Translations under genes and position numbers: made by a program | Notes under the pieces: generated by a model | Told to the model about the DNA's origin: nothing | The model's input: the letters and a program-made list of their open reading frames with translations, nothing else | The model's database searches: none | Part shown: piece after piece, positions 43,939 through 53,083 of the stretch | How positions within the stretch are numbered: position 1 is the first letter of the stretch | Layout of the letters: each line of letters opens with the position of its first letter | Assembly: GCF_004341235.1 (NCBI RefSeq) | Contig: NZ_SLUP01000012.1 | Span: forward strand, 1 to 58,651 | Source: Mariniflexile fucanivorans | GTDB taxonomy: Bacteria > Bacteroidota > Bacteroidia > Flavobacteriales > Flavobacteriaceae | DNA length: 58,651 bases | Direction: 5' to 3'

Positions 43939-44886
43939 AGAGGTCAGTAGTTAGCTGCATATAATTTGTTTTTGATGAATTTTATCCGCTTTGACCATTT
44001 TGGTTATTAAGTTATTGAATATTGTTGCTTTATTTTGAGAACGGTTTATCCTGAAACAGAATTCATTAAAATATCTATTGATGTTAAAATCGCTTACCCA
44101 AGAATAAGTTGTTCTTATCCACGATTTAATCTGATGGATCATGGTGTGCAAAGCTTTAAAATTCAATCCTTTATTACTTTCAATCTGGTTGATATTGTAA
44201 GCTTTGGCAATAGGTCTGTACCCTTTCCATTTATCAGTGGTCACATTTGCATCACGGCTTATGTGCTTTATAAACATGTACTGTAAAGACCTTGCTGAGA
44301 AATCTTCAATTTTCATTGCATACATACGCTTTACTTTACCTTCCTTGGTAAGCTCAACAGCAGTAATGGCTTTCTTTTTGTTGCCTTTATAGCTACGCCC
44401 GATTTTCCCTTGTTCTTTGCCTCCCAAAACAAACTCGTCAACATTGACAATGCCATCCATTGGGCTGCTTTCACTAGAGCTCATGGCTTCTCGAACAACA
44501 GTCGAGCTGTCTTCTCTGTAATGCCATAGCGAACTCCCATTTGGCTGGCTGACAGGCTTTTTGTGCTTGTCGCCATTTCAAAACAAATGAAAAAAGCAGT
44601 TCTGACTCCGAAACGAACACGATGAAATATCGTGTTGGAGGTAGGGGACTCGGTGTCACTGCATGAATTACAGGTTCTTGAAAAATCTTTGCGTATTTGG
44701 TAACTGCTATTGCCACATTTACGGCAAGCATAACCACCTTTCCATTTAATTTCTGCCAAATATTCTTTGCAGTTTAAATCCGTTTTGAACTGTTCAGCAA
44801 ACTCCAGAAGGTTTTGCCCTTTAAAAATATTCATCTTTTTACTAATTTTATTGACCTTCAAGTTATGAAATTATCTACTGACCTCT
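43939..44886. mobile_element. IS1595-family insertion sequence, 948 bp
   Basis: Perfect 12-bp terminal inverted repeats (AGAGGTCAGTAG at 43939, CTACTGACCTCT ending 44886), flanked by 10-bp direct repeats. It carries a transposase on the minus strand that is split into two frames. The intact duplication indicates a fairly recent insertion, yet the transposase is broken. A related left end exists at 20697. Confidence 0.9.
43951..44861 (-). pseudogene. IS1595-family (ISXO2-like) transposase, frameshifted
   Basis: The N-terminal part (to about 44481) has a zinc-ribbon (YACRKCGNSSYQ, RTCNSC) and the conserved GITEKTARLL. The frame then ends and the DDE part starts in another frame as REAMSSSESSPMDGIVNVDE. 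The catalytic set appears in VDEFVLGGKE, TTDKWKGY and YFNEFCFR. A short deletion near 44495 causes the break. Programmed frameshifting is possible but has no slippery sequence that I can see. Confidence 0.8.
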
Positions 44887-44896
44887 AAAATGTATT
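44887..44896. repeat. target-site duplication, right copy
   Basis: AAAATGTATT, identical to 43929-43938. Confidence 0.8.
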
Positions 44897-45055
44897 ATCT
44901 GTAACTGTGAAATTAGTCAAATTTTTTCAAATGAAGATAGTGTGATTATCTATCACCCTTTTTAAAGACTTCTATTCTAAATTCTAAAATAATTTTCTCC
45001 TAATTTATGTTTTCTTCAGCATTTAAAAATTTATTATAACAGAAAATGCCCTATC

Positions 45056-45493
45056 CTATGAATTTAATTTCGTTGCTAAAATAGGTCCTGCGATCAAAGC
45101 CACCGTAACCCCAAAAACAATGTGACCTACAACACTGCCCATTATTACCATAACCATGTTTCCTTCTTGTATTGGCATCGGAAAAATAGTCCCCATTATA
45201 GCCAACATAATTTGGGCAAATACAAAAGCCGCAATCCCAAAAGTGATTCCTTTGAAATAAATATTATTTATTTTTACCCTGGGTCCAAACAAATAAGAGT
45301 AGGATAATGCAAAAATGATTCCTATCATAAAATGCATGCTCCACCCCAAAGTGAGAGATATTCCCAACATACTCGATAACATATCCGGAGGGGATATTTT
45401 AGGCATTCCCATCTTGGCACCCAAAACCATAAAAAGGGTCATAACAATTGTACCAATAATTCCAGCAAATACTGCTCTTGTAAATGTATTCAT
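45056..45493 (-). CDS. four-helix membrane protein, DUF6789-like
   Basis: 145 aa. Four hydrophobic segments (TRAVFAGIIGTIVMTLFMV, LGWSMHFMIGIIFALSYSY, GITFGIAAFVFAQIMLAIMG, IMGSVVGHIVFGVTVALIAG). Short G-x-x-G patterns between them resemble DUF6789/YagU-type proteins; the assignment is tentative. Function is unknown. Its promoter region contains the small palindrome ACTAATTTAGT near 45514. Confidence 0.6.
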   Translation of the reverse strand: MNTFTRAVFAGIIGTIVMTLFMVLGAKMGMPKISPPDMLSSMLGISLTLGWSMHFMIGIIFALSYSYLFGPRVKINNIYFKGITFGIAAFVFAQIMLAIMGTIFPMPIQEGNMVMVIMGSVVGHIVFGVTVALIAGPILATKLNS

Positions 45494-45575
45494 AATTTTT
45501 AGTTTTAATTTATTACTAATTTAGTGATATTTAGATATTTGTTTTAAAAATCGTTAAAATATTAACATAAATTAC

Positions 45576-46541
45576 TTATTTCGTCGCACTTAAAGTTTCT
45601 AATATCTTCTCTTCAAAACCTTGCAAAGCTCTTCGGGCATATTTTACTTTTTTCTTGGTTTTAAATTTATAGGACACTTCGAGGAAATTTTTATACGGTT
45701 TGTCAGGTTGAATTTCTAAAGCATCGTTTTTTTTATAATTTACTTTTATGGGAATGTTTTCATAATAAGTAAAATATTCGGGATGTGTAACAATTCCCAA
45801 CGTAGAGCAATCAAAAGGAATAAATCCACGAACACCAAAATACTTCTTGTTCAATTCCATCCAAGGTTGCACAATGTCAAATAACCATTTATCGGCTTCA
45901 TTGGTCATATCCAAACTGGCTAACAAATTAATGTTGTCAATATGTGTGTAAGAACTCGGTTCATAACCTGCAAATTCTAACGGAATAGGTGAATTCAACA
46001 AGACATTCATTGACGCTTCATCAAACTCATAATTATAGTCAAACACATTTAGTTTTCCGTTACCAGGATTAAATGGCAAATCGGGTGTTCTGGCAGCACA
46101 AATGGCCACTCGTTCTATTTGCGGAATAATATCAGGATGATTTTTTACCAAAGTCGCTATATTGGTCATTGGTCCAAGTGCCAAAATGGTCAGTTTTTCT
46201 TTTTTTAAAGCTTTATACATAGCTCTGGTTGCATCATTTTCTGTGCCCAAATCATCGGCATTTGGAGAACCCTTATATATAGGAATAGTTTCTCCCTTAT
46301 TGTGCCAATTCAGAATTTTTTGAATAACACCATATCCGTAATCTACATAAGTAATATTGCTGATGCCTACAATTTCAATTTGTGGTTGCTTGAGTGCCAT
46401 TATCAATGTAATGCCATCGTCTACTTCACGGGCTTCTTTGTCTGGCATTCCTATCATAATGTCGGTATCAAACCATACTTTGGTTTGTGCTTGTATTTGA
46501 CTTACAAATGATAAAGACAAAAGGAATAATTTAAGTTTCAT
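45576..46541 (-). CDS. secreted nucleoside hydrolase-like protein
   Basis: 321 aa from ATG 46541; the in-frame TTG two codons before is not needed. A signal peptide (LFLLSLSFVSQIQAQ) precedes the IUNH pattern. DTDIMIGMPDKEAREVDDGI replaces the usual DTDxGxDDA, with aspartates kept but an insertion between them. ILALGPMTNIATLVKNHPD fits the family's NL-loop. It would release the base from nucleosides in the periplasm. It lies directly after the kinase gene on the same strand, and ribose from hydrolysis is a possible kinase substrate. Confidence 0.82.
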   Translation of the reverse strand: MKLKLFLLSLSFVSQIQAQTKVWFDTDIMIGMPDKEAREVDDGITLIMALKQPQIEIVGISNITYVDYGYGVIQKILNWHNKGETIPIYKGSPNADDLGTENDATRAMYKALKKEKLTILALGPMTNIATLVKNHPDIIPQIERVAICAARTPDLPFNPGNGKLNVFDYNYEFDEASMNVLLNSPIPLEFAGYEPSSYTHIDNINLLASLDMTNEADKWLFDIVQPWMELNKKYFGVRGFIPFDCSTLGIVTHPEYFTYYENIPIKVNYKKNDALEIQPDKPYKNFLEVSYKFKTKKKVKYARRALQGFEEKILETLSATK

Positions 46542-46547
46542 TTTCAA

Positions 46548-47537
46548 TTATTTTAAAATTAAAGTCCTTGCAAACTTCAACAATTGTTTTTTTGTTTTCA
46601 AATCCATTTTCAGCGGTAATTGGGCCAATCCAATCAAGCGTCTCATAATTTCAACTCCTGTAAATCCATCCATGATATCTAAATTCAATTCAGGATAATC
46701 TTCATATTCAGTAACTACAATCGAATGTAAAGTTGCATCTTGTTGTGTTAAATATAAGTGTGCCGTTAAAATGCCCAGATCAAATTCTCTCGAACCGTAA
46801 TAACAAAATTCCGGATCGATAATTTTTATGCCATCAGCTGTTTTTAACCAACTTCCAGGATAAAAATCACCATGCAACAAATACTTTCCTCTCGATAGAT
46901 AAAGTGCTCCTAAAACCGAAATCTGTTGTTTTAAACGGACATCTTTTTTATATGGCAAAGCCAGTTCCTGCAAACCCTCTTGAACCGTATTCAAATCAAA
47001 ACCATTATCTCCTAAAAACGGATAATGAAAAATATGTTCGTGGTTAAGCTTTCGCAATTCCAGATTTGCCAATTCATTATCAATAATTATTTTTTGAAAA
47101 GATGCGTGTAAACCGTTCAAATACGCAATTAATTGAATAAGTTCCTCCGGTTTTAATTGATATTTTAAATCATACAAAACCGTAAAATCATTGGCTTTAC
47201 TTAAATCTTCTAATGCGATGACATTATTTTCAACATCAATTCCAATCAAATTTGGCATATAATGTTGAACTGTTTTTTTACTCGAAATCTTTTCGTAAAA
47301 AGCACCTTCAGTAATCACACGTTTTTCTGGAGCAGCCACTTGTGGATATTTTTCAACATAAGCCCGTGATTGTTTTAAAATGAAAGTTCTCGTTCCAGTA
47401 TCCACACGCAACACATAATTCATATTGCCTTCACCCGGTTTTGTTAACGAAAGTATCGTTTCTTCAGCACCAAGCCATTGTTGTTTTTGTAAATAAGTAG
47501 CCAATTCCTTTGGCTCACTTGCATTGAGTATAAACAT
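46548..47537 (-). CDS. sugar kinase, methylthioribose kinase-like (APH fold)
   Basis: 329 aa. The aminoglycoside-phosphotransferase-type catalytic loop LLHGDFYPGSWL and IIDPEFCYYGSREFDLGIL (the DPEFxxYG pattern of 5-methylthioribose kinase) are present, and EGNMNYVLRV is the glycine-rich loop. Full MtnK identity is not proven. Beside a nucleoside hydrolase, it may phosphorylate a released ribose or methylthioribose. It lies between the TonB receptor and hydrolase genes on the same strand. Confidence 0.8.
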   Translation of the reverse strand: MFILNASEPKELATYLQKQQWLGAEETILSLTKPGEGNMNYVLRVDTGTRTFILKQSRAYVEKYPQVAAPEKRVITEGAFYEKISSKKTVQHYMPNLIGIDVENNVIALEDLSKANDFTVLYDLKYQLKPEELIQLIAYLNGLHASFQKIIIDNELANLELRKLNHEHIFHYPFLGDNGFDLNTVQEGLQELALPYKKDVRLKQQISVLGALYLSRGKYLLHGDFYPGSWLKTADGIKIIDPEFCYYGSREFDLGILTAHLYLTQQDATLHSIVVTEYEDYPELNLDIMDGFTGVEIMRRLIGLAQLPLKMDLKTKKQLLKFARTLILK

Positions 47538-47571
47538 TTTTCTTATTTTTTTTGCAGTTTCATAAAATATT

Positions 47572-50550
47572 TTAAAACAAATATCTCACACTAAATTGAA
47601 ACTGTCTTGGGGGTGATGCATTGCGCTGTGTAAATAAACCACTCGCTTTTGAACCGCCTTGAATTTGGTTACTCTGTGTTGCATTATTGCTATAACCACT
47701 CAAGTTTTCAGCATTGAAAACATTAAAAATATCGGCTCTAAATTCCAATTTATTGTTTCCTGAAATCTTCAATTGGTGTTGCAAACCAATATCAAAAGTA
47801 GTACTCCAAGGCAAACGGTCGTTGTTTCTGCTTTCGCCAGGATAGCGGTCGCTATTGCCTACATAAGCATCACCAAAACCGGAACCATCACCATTCAAAT
47901 CGGTAGTACCAAAACCAAGTGGAATCCTGTTTATAGGTTGCCCACTTTGCAACAATCCCGCCAACGTAATCGTAGTTCCTGCAAATGGATAATAACTGTA
48001 AATGCCATTGATATTGTGCGTTCTATCATTAATGGAATAACCCCATTCGTTGCCGTAATTATTCCCATCCATTGCTCTAAAGTTGATATCTTCTGTATCA
48101 TTTTTCAAGGAGGACAAGGTATAATTTAATCTGTACGAATAATTATCGTTTCCTTTTGCTTTTTGATAATTTAAACTCAAAGCATAATATCTTGATTTCC
48201 CTTTAGTTTCAGTCATCACAACATTTCTGGCAACACCAGTTACAGTTTGTCCTTCAATAATTGCACTCCCGTTTGCGATTGGTATTGGTCGAGTGGCATC
48301 TGCTTCGTCTGTTGTTCTAATAATAACGTTGTTTGGGTCAATATTATATTCAGCAGCAGCATTCAAATTTCGCAAACGGAATAAATTTTCACCTCTAATA
48401 TGAACCAAATCTACATAAAACAATTTGTTTTCATCAGCTTGAAGTTGATAACCCAACATAAATTGATGAGAATACGGATTGTCATAACCATTCGGGTTTA
48501 ATATTCTTCTTTCGTTGGAAAAAGCGCCTTCACGTTGATCTTGTAATACATCTCCTGATGGTCCTTGCAAATAAGGAATATCCGATAAATTAGCCGAAAT
48601 ATTTCCGTTAAAGGTAATGGCATCAAGATTCGTATGGGCAGGCAAAATCCCCAAATTGATAAATTCCTGCAATTGAGTTCTATAATCTGCCGATTTGGTG
48701 TTTTGTTGCAAAGCATCACTGTAAACGGCATAATTAATTTTATCATAAGCAATGCCATATCCACCTCGAATACTGCTGTTATTCGTTAGTTTGTAATTGA
48801 AATTAAAACGTGGGGCTAAGTTGTTATAATCACCTTTGTTACTACCACCTTTTGATAAATTATCATAATCATATCGCAAACCCAACGTAATATTTAGTTT
48901 ATCATTCACCGACCATAAATCTTCTATATAAGCTGAATAAATATCTTGATGGGTACCAAAAGATGCTGGACGCAACTCCACATTATAATTTTCAATGATA
49001 GCATCAGCCGGTATGTCGTTGATGTCTAAAGCACTGCCAACACCACTAGCCTTAATGGCATCTATTTGGGATTGACTTAATTTAACCGTGTAATTTCCGT
49101 TTGGATTGCCACCACCGAACAATTCATGACTTCCTCTTATATAATTAAACCCAGCTTTAAGAGTATGATTGGCTAAATAGTATTTGAATTTTTGTTGCAC
49201 TTGCACCGTATTTTCAACAGCTTTAAACAAATAACCTGGATGACCTAAAATAGCTAATGTTTCATCATTGGTACCTAAAACAACCACTTGAGAAGAATTT
49301 GACTGTAATGAATTGGCATAATCCCAGTTAAAACGACTGTATTGAACATTGGTTTCGCCACTTATTTTTCCAAAATTATAAGAGTTTTTCAAAGCCAATA
49401 AAACACTATTTCTTTTTTGCGTACTAGCCGAAGACGGAAAGGCAGCTCCACCATCTAATCCACCACCTTGACGTTCAATATTAATTAAACCAACATTAGC
49501 TCGAAACGAACTTCTAAAATTTTTATTCCAATTTTGGTCTATTTTAGAAGAGAAATAATTAAAGGTGTTATTGCCTCTAACGGTTTCAGTAATGCCAAAA
49601 GCGGGAACATTCAATAAATTGTCTTTTACATCGGTAGTATGTTCAAAATTGAAATAATAAAAAGTCTTATCTTTTACAAAAGCGCCACCAATACCAGCAC
49701 CAGCTTGATAACGGGCAAAACCATCTTTTACTTGATTCCCAGATAAATCGCGTTGTGCAAACGGAGAGCTACCATCAATTGATGGCCCAGGTCTTGTAAT
49801 AAAAAAGGCTTCACCAGTCGTTTTATTGGATCCTGAACGGGGCGTGATATCAACAACTCCACTTCCTGTCAGTCCATATTCTGCCGAAAAATTACTGGTC
49901 AATACCGTAATATCTTTTACAAAACCAGATGGAATCTCGAATTTTTGTCCGCCAAGAAACCGTTCGTTGTTGTCCATGCCGTCAATTAAATAAGAAGTAA
50001 AAAGGCCGTTAACGCCATTAATACTTACATTGGGAGCTTCAGGATAAAAACCTGTGGCTTGCGTAACATTGGGTAAACGATACAAAACTCTGGTAATATC
50101 ACGACCCTCGACAGGAATTTCCTGAATTTCGGTAGCTCTCAATTCCGAAGACACTTCGGCATCACGACGATTGATTTTTGTGGTTGAATTGGCAGAAATA
50201 ACAACTTCTTGTAATTGTTGGGGTGTGTTTTTTTGTAGAACCAAAATCACATTTGGGTTTTGATTAGAACGGACACTTAAAATATCTGAATTTTTGGCCG
50301 CATAATCAGTTGTTTCTTCAAACAAAACCTGATAACCATCAAGAGCAGGAATGTTTCTAAAAATTGCTTTTCCTTGCACATTAGTTGATTGTTCAATTGA
50401 TATATTTCGAGATGAGTTTAATAATTGTATCGTAAGATTTGAAATTGGTTTTTGAGTTTCAAAATCAATAACAGAGACCGTAAGGTCTTGTTGGGCACTT
50501 GCTATAGTTGAAACACATAGCAACAAAGCCCAAAATAAAAATTGCTTCAT
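47572..50550 (-). CDS. TonB-dependent receptor with carboxypeptidase-regulatory-like domain
   Basis: 992 aa. A signal peptide (FLFWALLLCVSTIASA) is followed by a beta-sandwich domain (VSVIDFETQKPISNLTIQ, residues 22-110), a plug (EIPVEGRDITRVLYRLPNV, VSINGVNGLFTSYLIDG) and a large barrel ending in FSVRYLF. It takes up a large substrate across the outer membrane with TonB energy. As the most upstream big gene of a minus-strand cluster with a nucleoside hydrolase and sugar kinase, it probably imports nucleosides or oligonucleotides. Confidence 0.93.
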   Translation of the reverse strand: MKQFLFWALLLCVSTIASAQQDLTVSVIDFETQKPISNLTIQLLNSSRNISIEQSTNVQGKAIFRNIPALDGYQVLFEETTDYAAKNSDILSVRSNQNPNVILVLQKNTPQQLQEVVISANSTTKINRRDAEVSSELRATEIQEIPVEGRDITRVLYRLPNVTQATGFYPEAPNVSINGVNGLFTSYLIDGMDNNERFLGGQKFEIPSGFVKDITVLTSNFSAEYGLTGSGVVDITPRSGSNKTTGEAFFITRPGPSIDGSSPFAQRDLSGNQVKDGFARYQAGAGIGGAFVKDKTFYYFNFEHTTDVKDNLLNVPAFGITETVRGNNTFNYFSSKIDQNWNKNFRSSFRANVGLINIERQGGGLDGGAAFPSSASTQKRNSVLLALKNSYNFGKISGETNVQYSRFNWDYANSLQSNSSQVVVLGTNDETLAILGHPGYLFKAVENTVQVQQKFKYYLANHTLKAGFNYIRGSHELFGGGNPNGNYTVKLSQSQIDAIKASGVGSALDINDIPADAIIENYNVELRPASFGTHQDIYSAYIEDLWSVNDKLNITLGLRYDYDNLSKGGSNKGDYNNLAPRFNFNYKLTNNSSIRGGYGIAYDKINYAVYSDALQQNTKSADYRTQLQEFINLGILPAHTNLDAITFNGNISANLSDIPYLQGPSGDVLQDQREGAFSNERRILNPNGYDNPYSHQFMLGYQLQADENKLFYVDLVHIRGENLFRLRNLNAAAEYNIDPNNVIIRTTDEADATRPIPIANGSAIIEGQTVTGVARNVVMTETKGKSRYYALSLNYQKAKGNDNYSYRLNYTLSSLKNDTEDINFRAMDGNNYGNEWGYSINDRTHNINGIYSYYPFAGTTITLAGLLQSGQPINRIPLGFGTTDLNGDGSGFGDAYVGNSDRYPGESRNNDRLPWSTTFDIGLQHQLKISGNNKLEFRADIFNVFNAENLSGYSNNATQSNQIQGGSKASGLFTQRNASPPRQFQFSVRYLF

Positions 50551-50584
50551 TGGATATAATAATTAGTTTTAAAAAAAATGTAAT

Positions 50585-51295
50585 CTAAACAAGAATTTGG
50601 ACAGAAAAAGGAGAACCTTTGTTGAAATTAAAAAAATACTTTTCATAAGAAACAAAAGTAGTTTCACAATGATGAATAAAGAATTTATCTTGAAGTAGTG
50701 AAAAAATTAGATGTCTAAAAGGATTAGAATAAGACAATCTATGGATTACTTTTTTAAAATCGGGAGTCGAATTGCAATCATTCAAACCGGGTAGAAAAGC
50801 AGTATTATGGTTGCAATAAAGTTCTTTTAATTCATTAAAAACAGTACAAGTTTGCCACGAAATAGCGGCAAATTTTTCAATATCAAAACTTGATTTTGAA
50901 ACTCCAATTAAATAAGCTCCTCCATTAAAATCAGGACCAAAAATAACATCATTTGTTTTTAGCTTATTACTTGCTTCAAGTAAATACTTTGATTGCAGTT
51001 CAATACAATCATTACCAATAACAATAACGTTATCAAAACCTTTGTAAATGACTTTCTGTATAGCAAATGATATTTTTTGACCAAAAGTGTTACCAATTTG
51101 GTTGGTTTCATCAGAAATAAAATAGGGAAGCTTTGTTTTTTGGATGGTTTTTAAAACACGTTCATTCATGTTTTTCCATAACAAAACCTTTTGCTTTTTT
51201 TGGCAAGCAATTGGTTTTGAAACACTCTGTGCATTTTCGTTTAGTGCGAAAAGGAGTATAGCGGTAGTTTTGAAATAGTTATTTGTATACTTCAT
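50585..51295 (-). CDS. DUF2064 (glycosyltransferase A-like) protein
   Basis: 236 aa. VIVIGNDCIELQSKYLLEA and NDVIFGPDFNGGAYLIGV match the DUF2064 family, which has a nucleotide-sugar-transferase-like fold (GDDCP and GPxxDGGYxL). The middle pattern F-N-G-G for D-G-G-Y is slightly changed. It is the first gene of the minus-strand cluster and is 34 bp before the TonB receptor. Its role there is not obvious. Confidence 0.8.
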   Translation of the reverse strand: MKYTNNYFKTTAILLFALNENAQSVSKPIACQKKQKVLLWKNMNERVLKTIQKTKLPYFISDETNQIGNTFGQKISFAIQKVIYKGFDNVIVIGNDCIELQSKYLLEASNKLKTNDVIFGPDFNGGAYLIGVSKSSFDIEKFAAISWQTCTVFNELKELYCNHNTAFLPGLNDCNSTPDFKKVIHRLSYSNPFRHLIFSLLQDKFFIHHCETTFVSYEKYFFNFNKGSPFSVQILV

Positions 51296-51561
51296 TGCGA
51301 TGATAGACGGAAAAATTTATAATCCTGACAAACAATTTCAGTTTTAAATGCAAATTTTGATTTAAACTTGTCAGGGAATCAGTTTCACTGCGTCTATATT
51401 TTAAAAATGGAATATTTTAAACCAAAAAAAACCAAGAACTCGACAATGATTAAACTTAAAAACCAAGCAGCAGGACAGCAAACTATCTTCAGTAAAGGGA
51501 CAGATTTGGGATATTTACCAACTTTTTTTTAAAAACTGACATAATTATAAAATATCTTACC
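51296..51561. promoter_or_regulatory. divergent intergenic region with long inverted repeat and small ORF
   Basis: CCTGACAA (51324-51331) and TTGTCAGG (51368-51375) form a perfect dyad, with a second one inside (GTTTTAAAT / ATTTAAAC). They lie between the divergent TonB and thioredoxin genes and could serve as a regulator site. A short frame at 51407-51532 encodes a 41-aa basic peptide (MEYFKPKKTKNSTMIKLK start), which looks like a fragment or chance. Confidence 0.4.
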
Positions 51562-52002
51562 ATGAAAACAGTATTATTTTTAGGATTAATGTTTTTTGTA
51601 GCTGTAGGATTGTACAGCTTTAAAGAACCTAAAACAGGCGAAGGGCATGATGCAAAGGGTATTCAATTTTTTGAAGGCACTTTTAAAGAGGCTTTGTTAA
51701 AAGCTAAAGATTTAAATAAACCCATTTTTTTAGATGTGTATGCTAAGTGGTGTGGACCCTGTAAATTATTAAAGAGAACAACTTTTAAAGATGAAGAGGC
51801 AGGTGCATATTTTAATGCCAATTTTATAAATATTGCTATCGATGGTGAAACTAAGGAAGGAAATGAATTAATGAAGAAATATAATATTCGTGCTTATCCG
51901 TCATTATTTATAATAGATATTAATGGTGAGATAAAAACCCGAGAAACAGGATATCTTAAACCTAAAATTTTAATCAATTTTGGAAAACGTATAATTCCTT
52001 AA
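51562..52002 (+). CDS. exported thioredoxin-like protein
   Basis: 146 aa. A signal or anchor (VLFLGLMFFVAVGLYSF) is followed by a thioredoxin domain with C-G-P-C in DVYAKWCGPCKLLKRTTF and YNIRAYPSLFIID. It would act as a periplasmic dithiol protein. The next gene starts 34 bp on, same strand. Confidence 0.9.
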   Translation: MKTVLFLGLMFFVAVGLYSFKEPKTGEGHDAKGIQFFEGTFKEALLKAKDLNKPIFLDVYAKWCGPCKLLKRTTFKDEEAGAYFNANFINIAIDGETKEGNELMKKYNIRAYPSLFIIDINGEIKTRETGYLKPKILINFGKRIIP

Positions 52003-52036
52003 TAGTTAATAATTTTTAATTTAAACCTCCAATTAA

Positions 52037-52612
52037 ATGAATTTTAAGCACACATTACATATTGCAATTCTTTTAGTTTCAATTCAATTGTTTTCACAAT
52101 CAGATGAAAGTAATATTAAGAGAAAAATAGAAATAGGAACCGAATTACAATTATACCCAGTTGGTTATATGCCCATGATAACTTCTAATATTTTCATAAA
52201 GGAAGATTGGGCACTTCGATTTAGGCTAGGAGGTAATTTTGCTAATCGTGAAGATTTTAGTGGGTTTAATGATGATGAAGTTGCTAAGGGATTTGGAGGA
52301 AGTTTTGGTATAGTGAAATACCTTCCATATTGGAAAGGCAACTTTGTTTTTGGAGCTTCTTTAGATGCTTGGAATATGTGGACAAAATGGAAGGATGGTA
52401 TAAACACACCATTTCCAACATCTGGAACTACTTATAATTTAGTCATACAACCTTGGGTAAATGCGGGCTATTTATATAATCTATCAAATCAATGGAATAC
52501 AGGAATTTCATTGGGATTCGGAAGAGAAATAAATGTCATAACTCGCGGAGAGAATGTAGGGGAAGGTTGGATGGGAATTGCAACATTTTCATTGAATTAT
52601 GTGTTAAATTAG
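52037..52612 (+). CDS. outer-membrane beta-barrel protein
   Basis: 191 aa. A signal peptide (HIAILLVSIQLFSQS) is followed by barrel strands (IEIGTELQLYPVGYMPMIT, WALRFRLGGNFANRED, WNTGISLGFGREINVI, GIATFSLNYVLN). No family name. It likely sits in the outer membrane; pairing with the thioredoxin gene is by position only. Confidence 0.65.
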   Translation: MNFKHTLHIAILLVSIQLFSQSDESNIKRKIEIGTELQLYPVGYMPMITSNIFIKEDWALRFRLGGNFANREDFSGFNDDEVAKGFGGSFGIVKYLPYWKGNFVFGASLDAWNMWTKWKDGINTPFPTSGTTYNLVIQPWVNAGYLYNLSNQWNTGISLGFGREINVITRGENVGEGWMGIATFSLNYVLN

Positions 52613-53083
52613 CTCCTAATATTCTATTTTTAAAGATATCTTTTTTATATGTTTTTTACTTTAAAGTTGTTTAAATATATAGTAAAAACTTTATGAGTCT
52701 GGTTATGTTACATTTAAATTAGAAAAGACTAAGCATTTATGTTTAGCTTCAAAAACGAGTTCAAAGCTCATACTTTAAGATACAGGCAATTATCTATATC
52801 CATATTATAACAGTAAGATAGTAAATTATTCCATGAGTAATCTATTGGGATTTATGTGTACATATTTCTGTTATAATAGTAGAACTATTTCCCAACAAAA
52901 GTGAATATGAATAATATCAGTTGAAGTCAATATCAAGAAATCATACTAAGAATATATCTTAAGTTTTGATGTTTTTTAACCTTATTTGTTCATTAAAATT
53001 TTGTATATTTATTTCAGATTGAAGGACAATTTTAAGTAAACTAATTCAATTAAAAAGGTAGTTATTGTAACACCTTACATTAA
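52613..53083. other. 470 bp without a clear gene
   Basis: AT-rich with no ORF of substance and no evident repeat. It marks the boundary between the chromosomal cluster and the mobile element. No tRNA 5' half that would complete the 3' half at 53124 is visible in it. Confidence 0.45.

Noticed and set aside
43951-44484. Second transposase frame as an independent gene
   Set aside because: It lacks the N-terminal zinc ribbon and starts inside the DDE domain; it is the second part of the frameshifted IS1595 transposase.
51407-51532. 41-codon basic frame between the TonB and thioredoxin genes
   Set aside because: No signal, no family and an A-rich composition; it is described inside the intergenic entry only.
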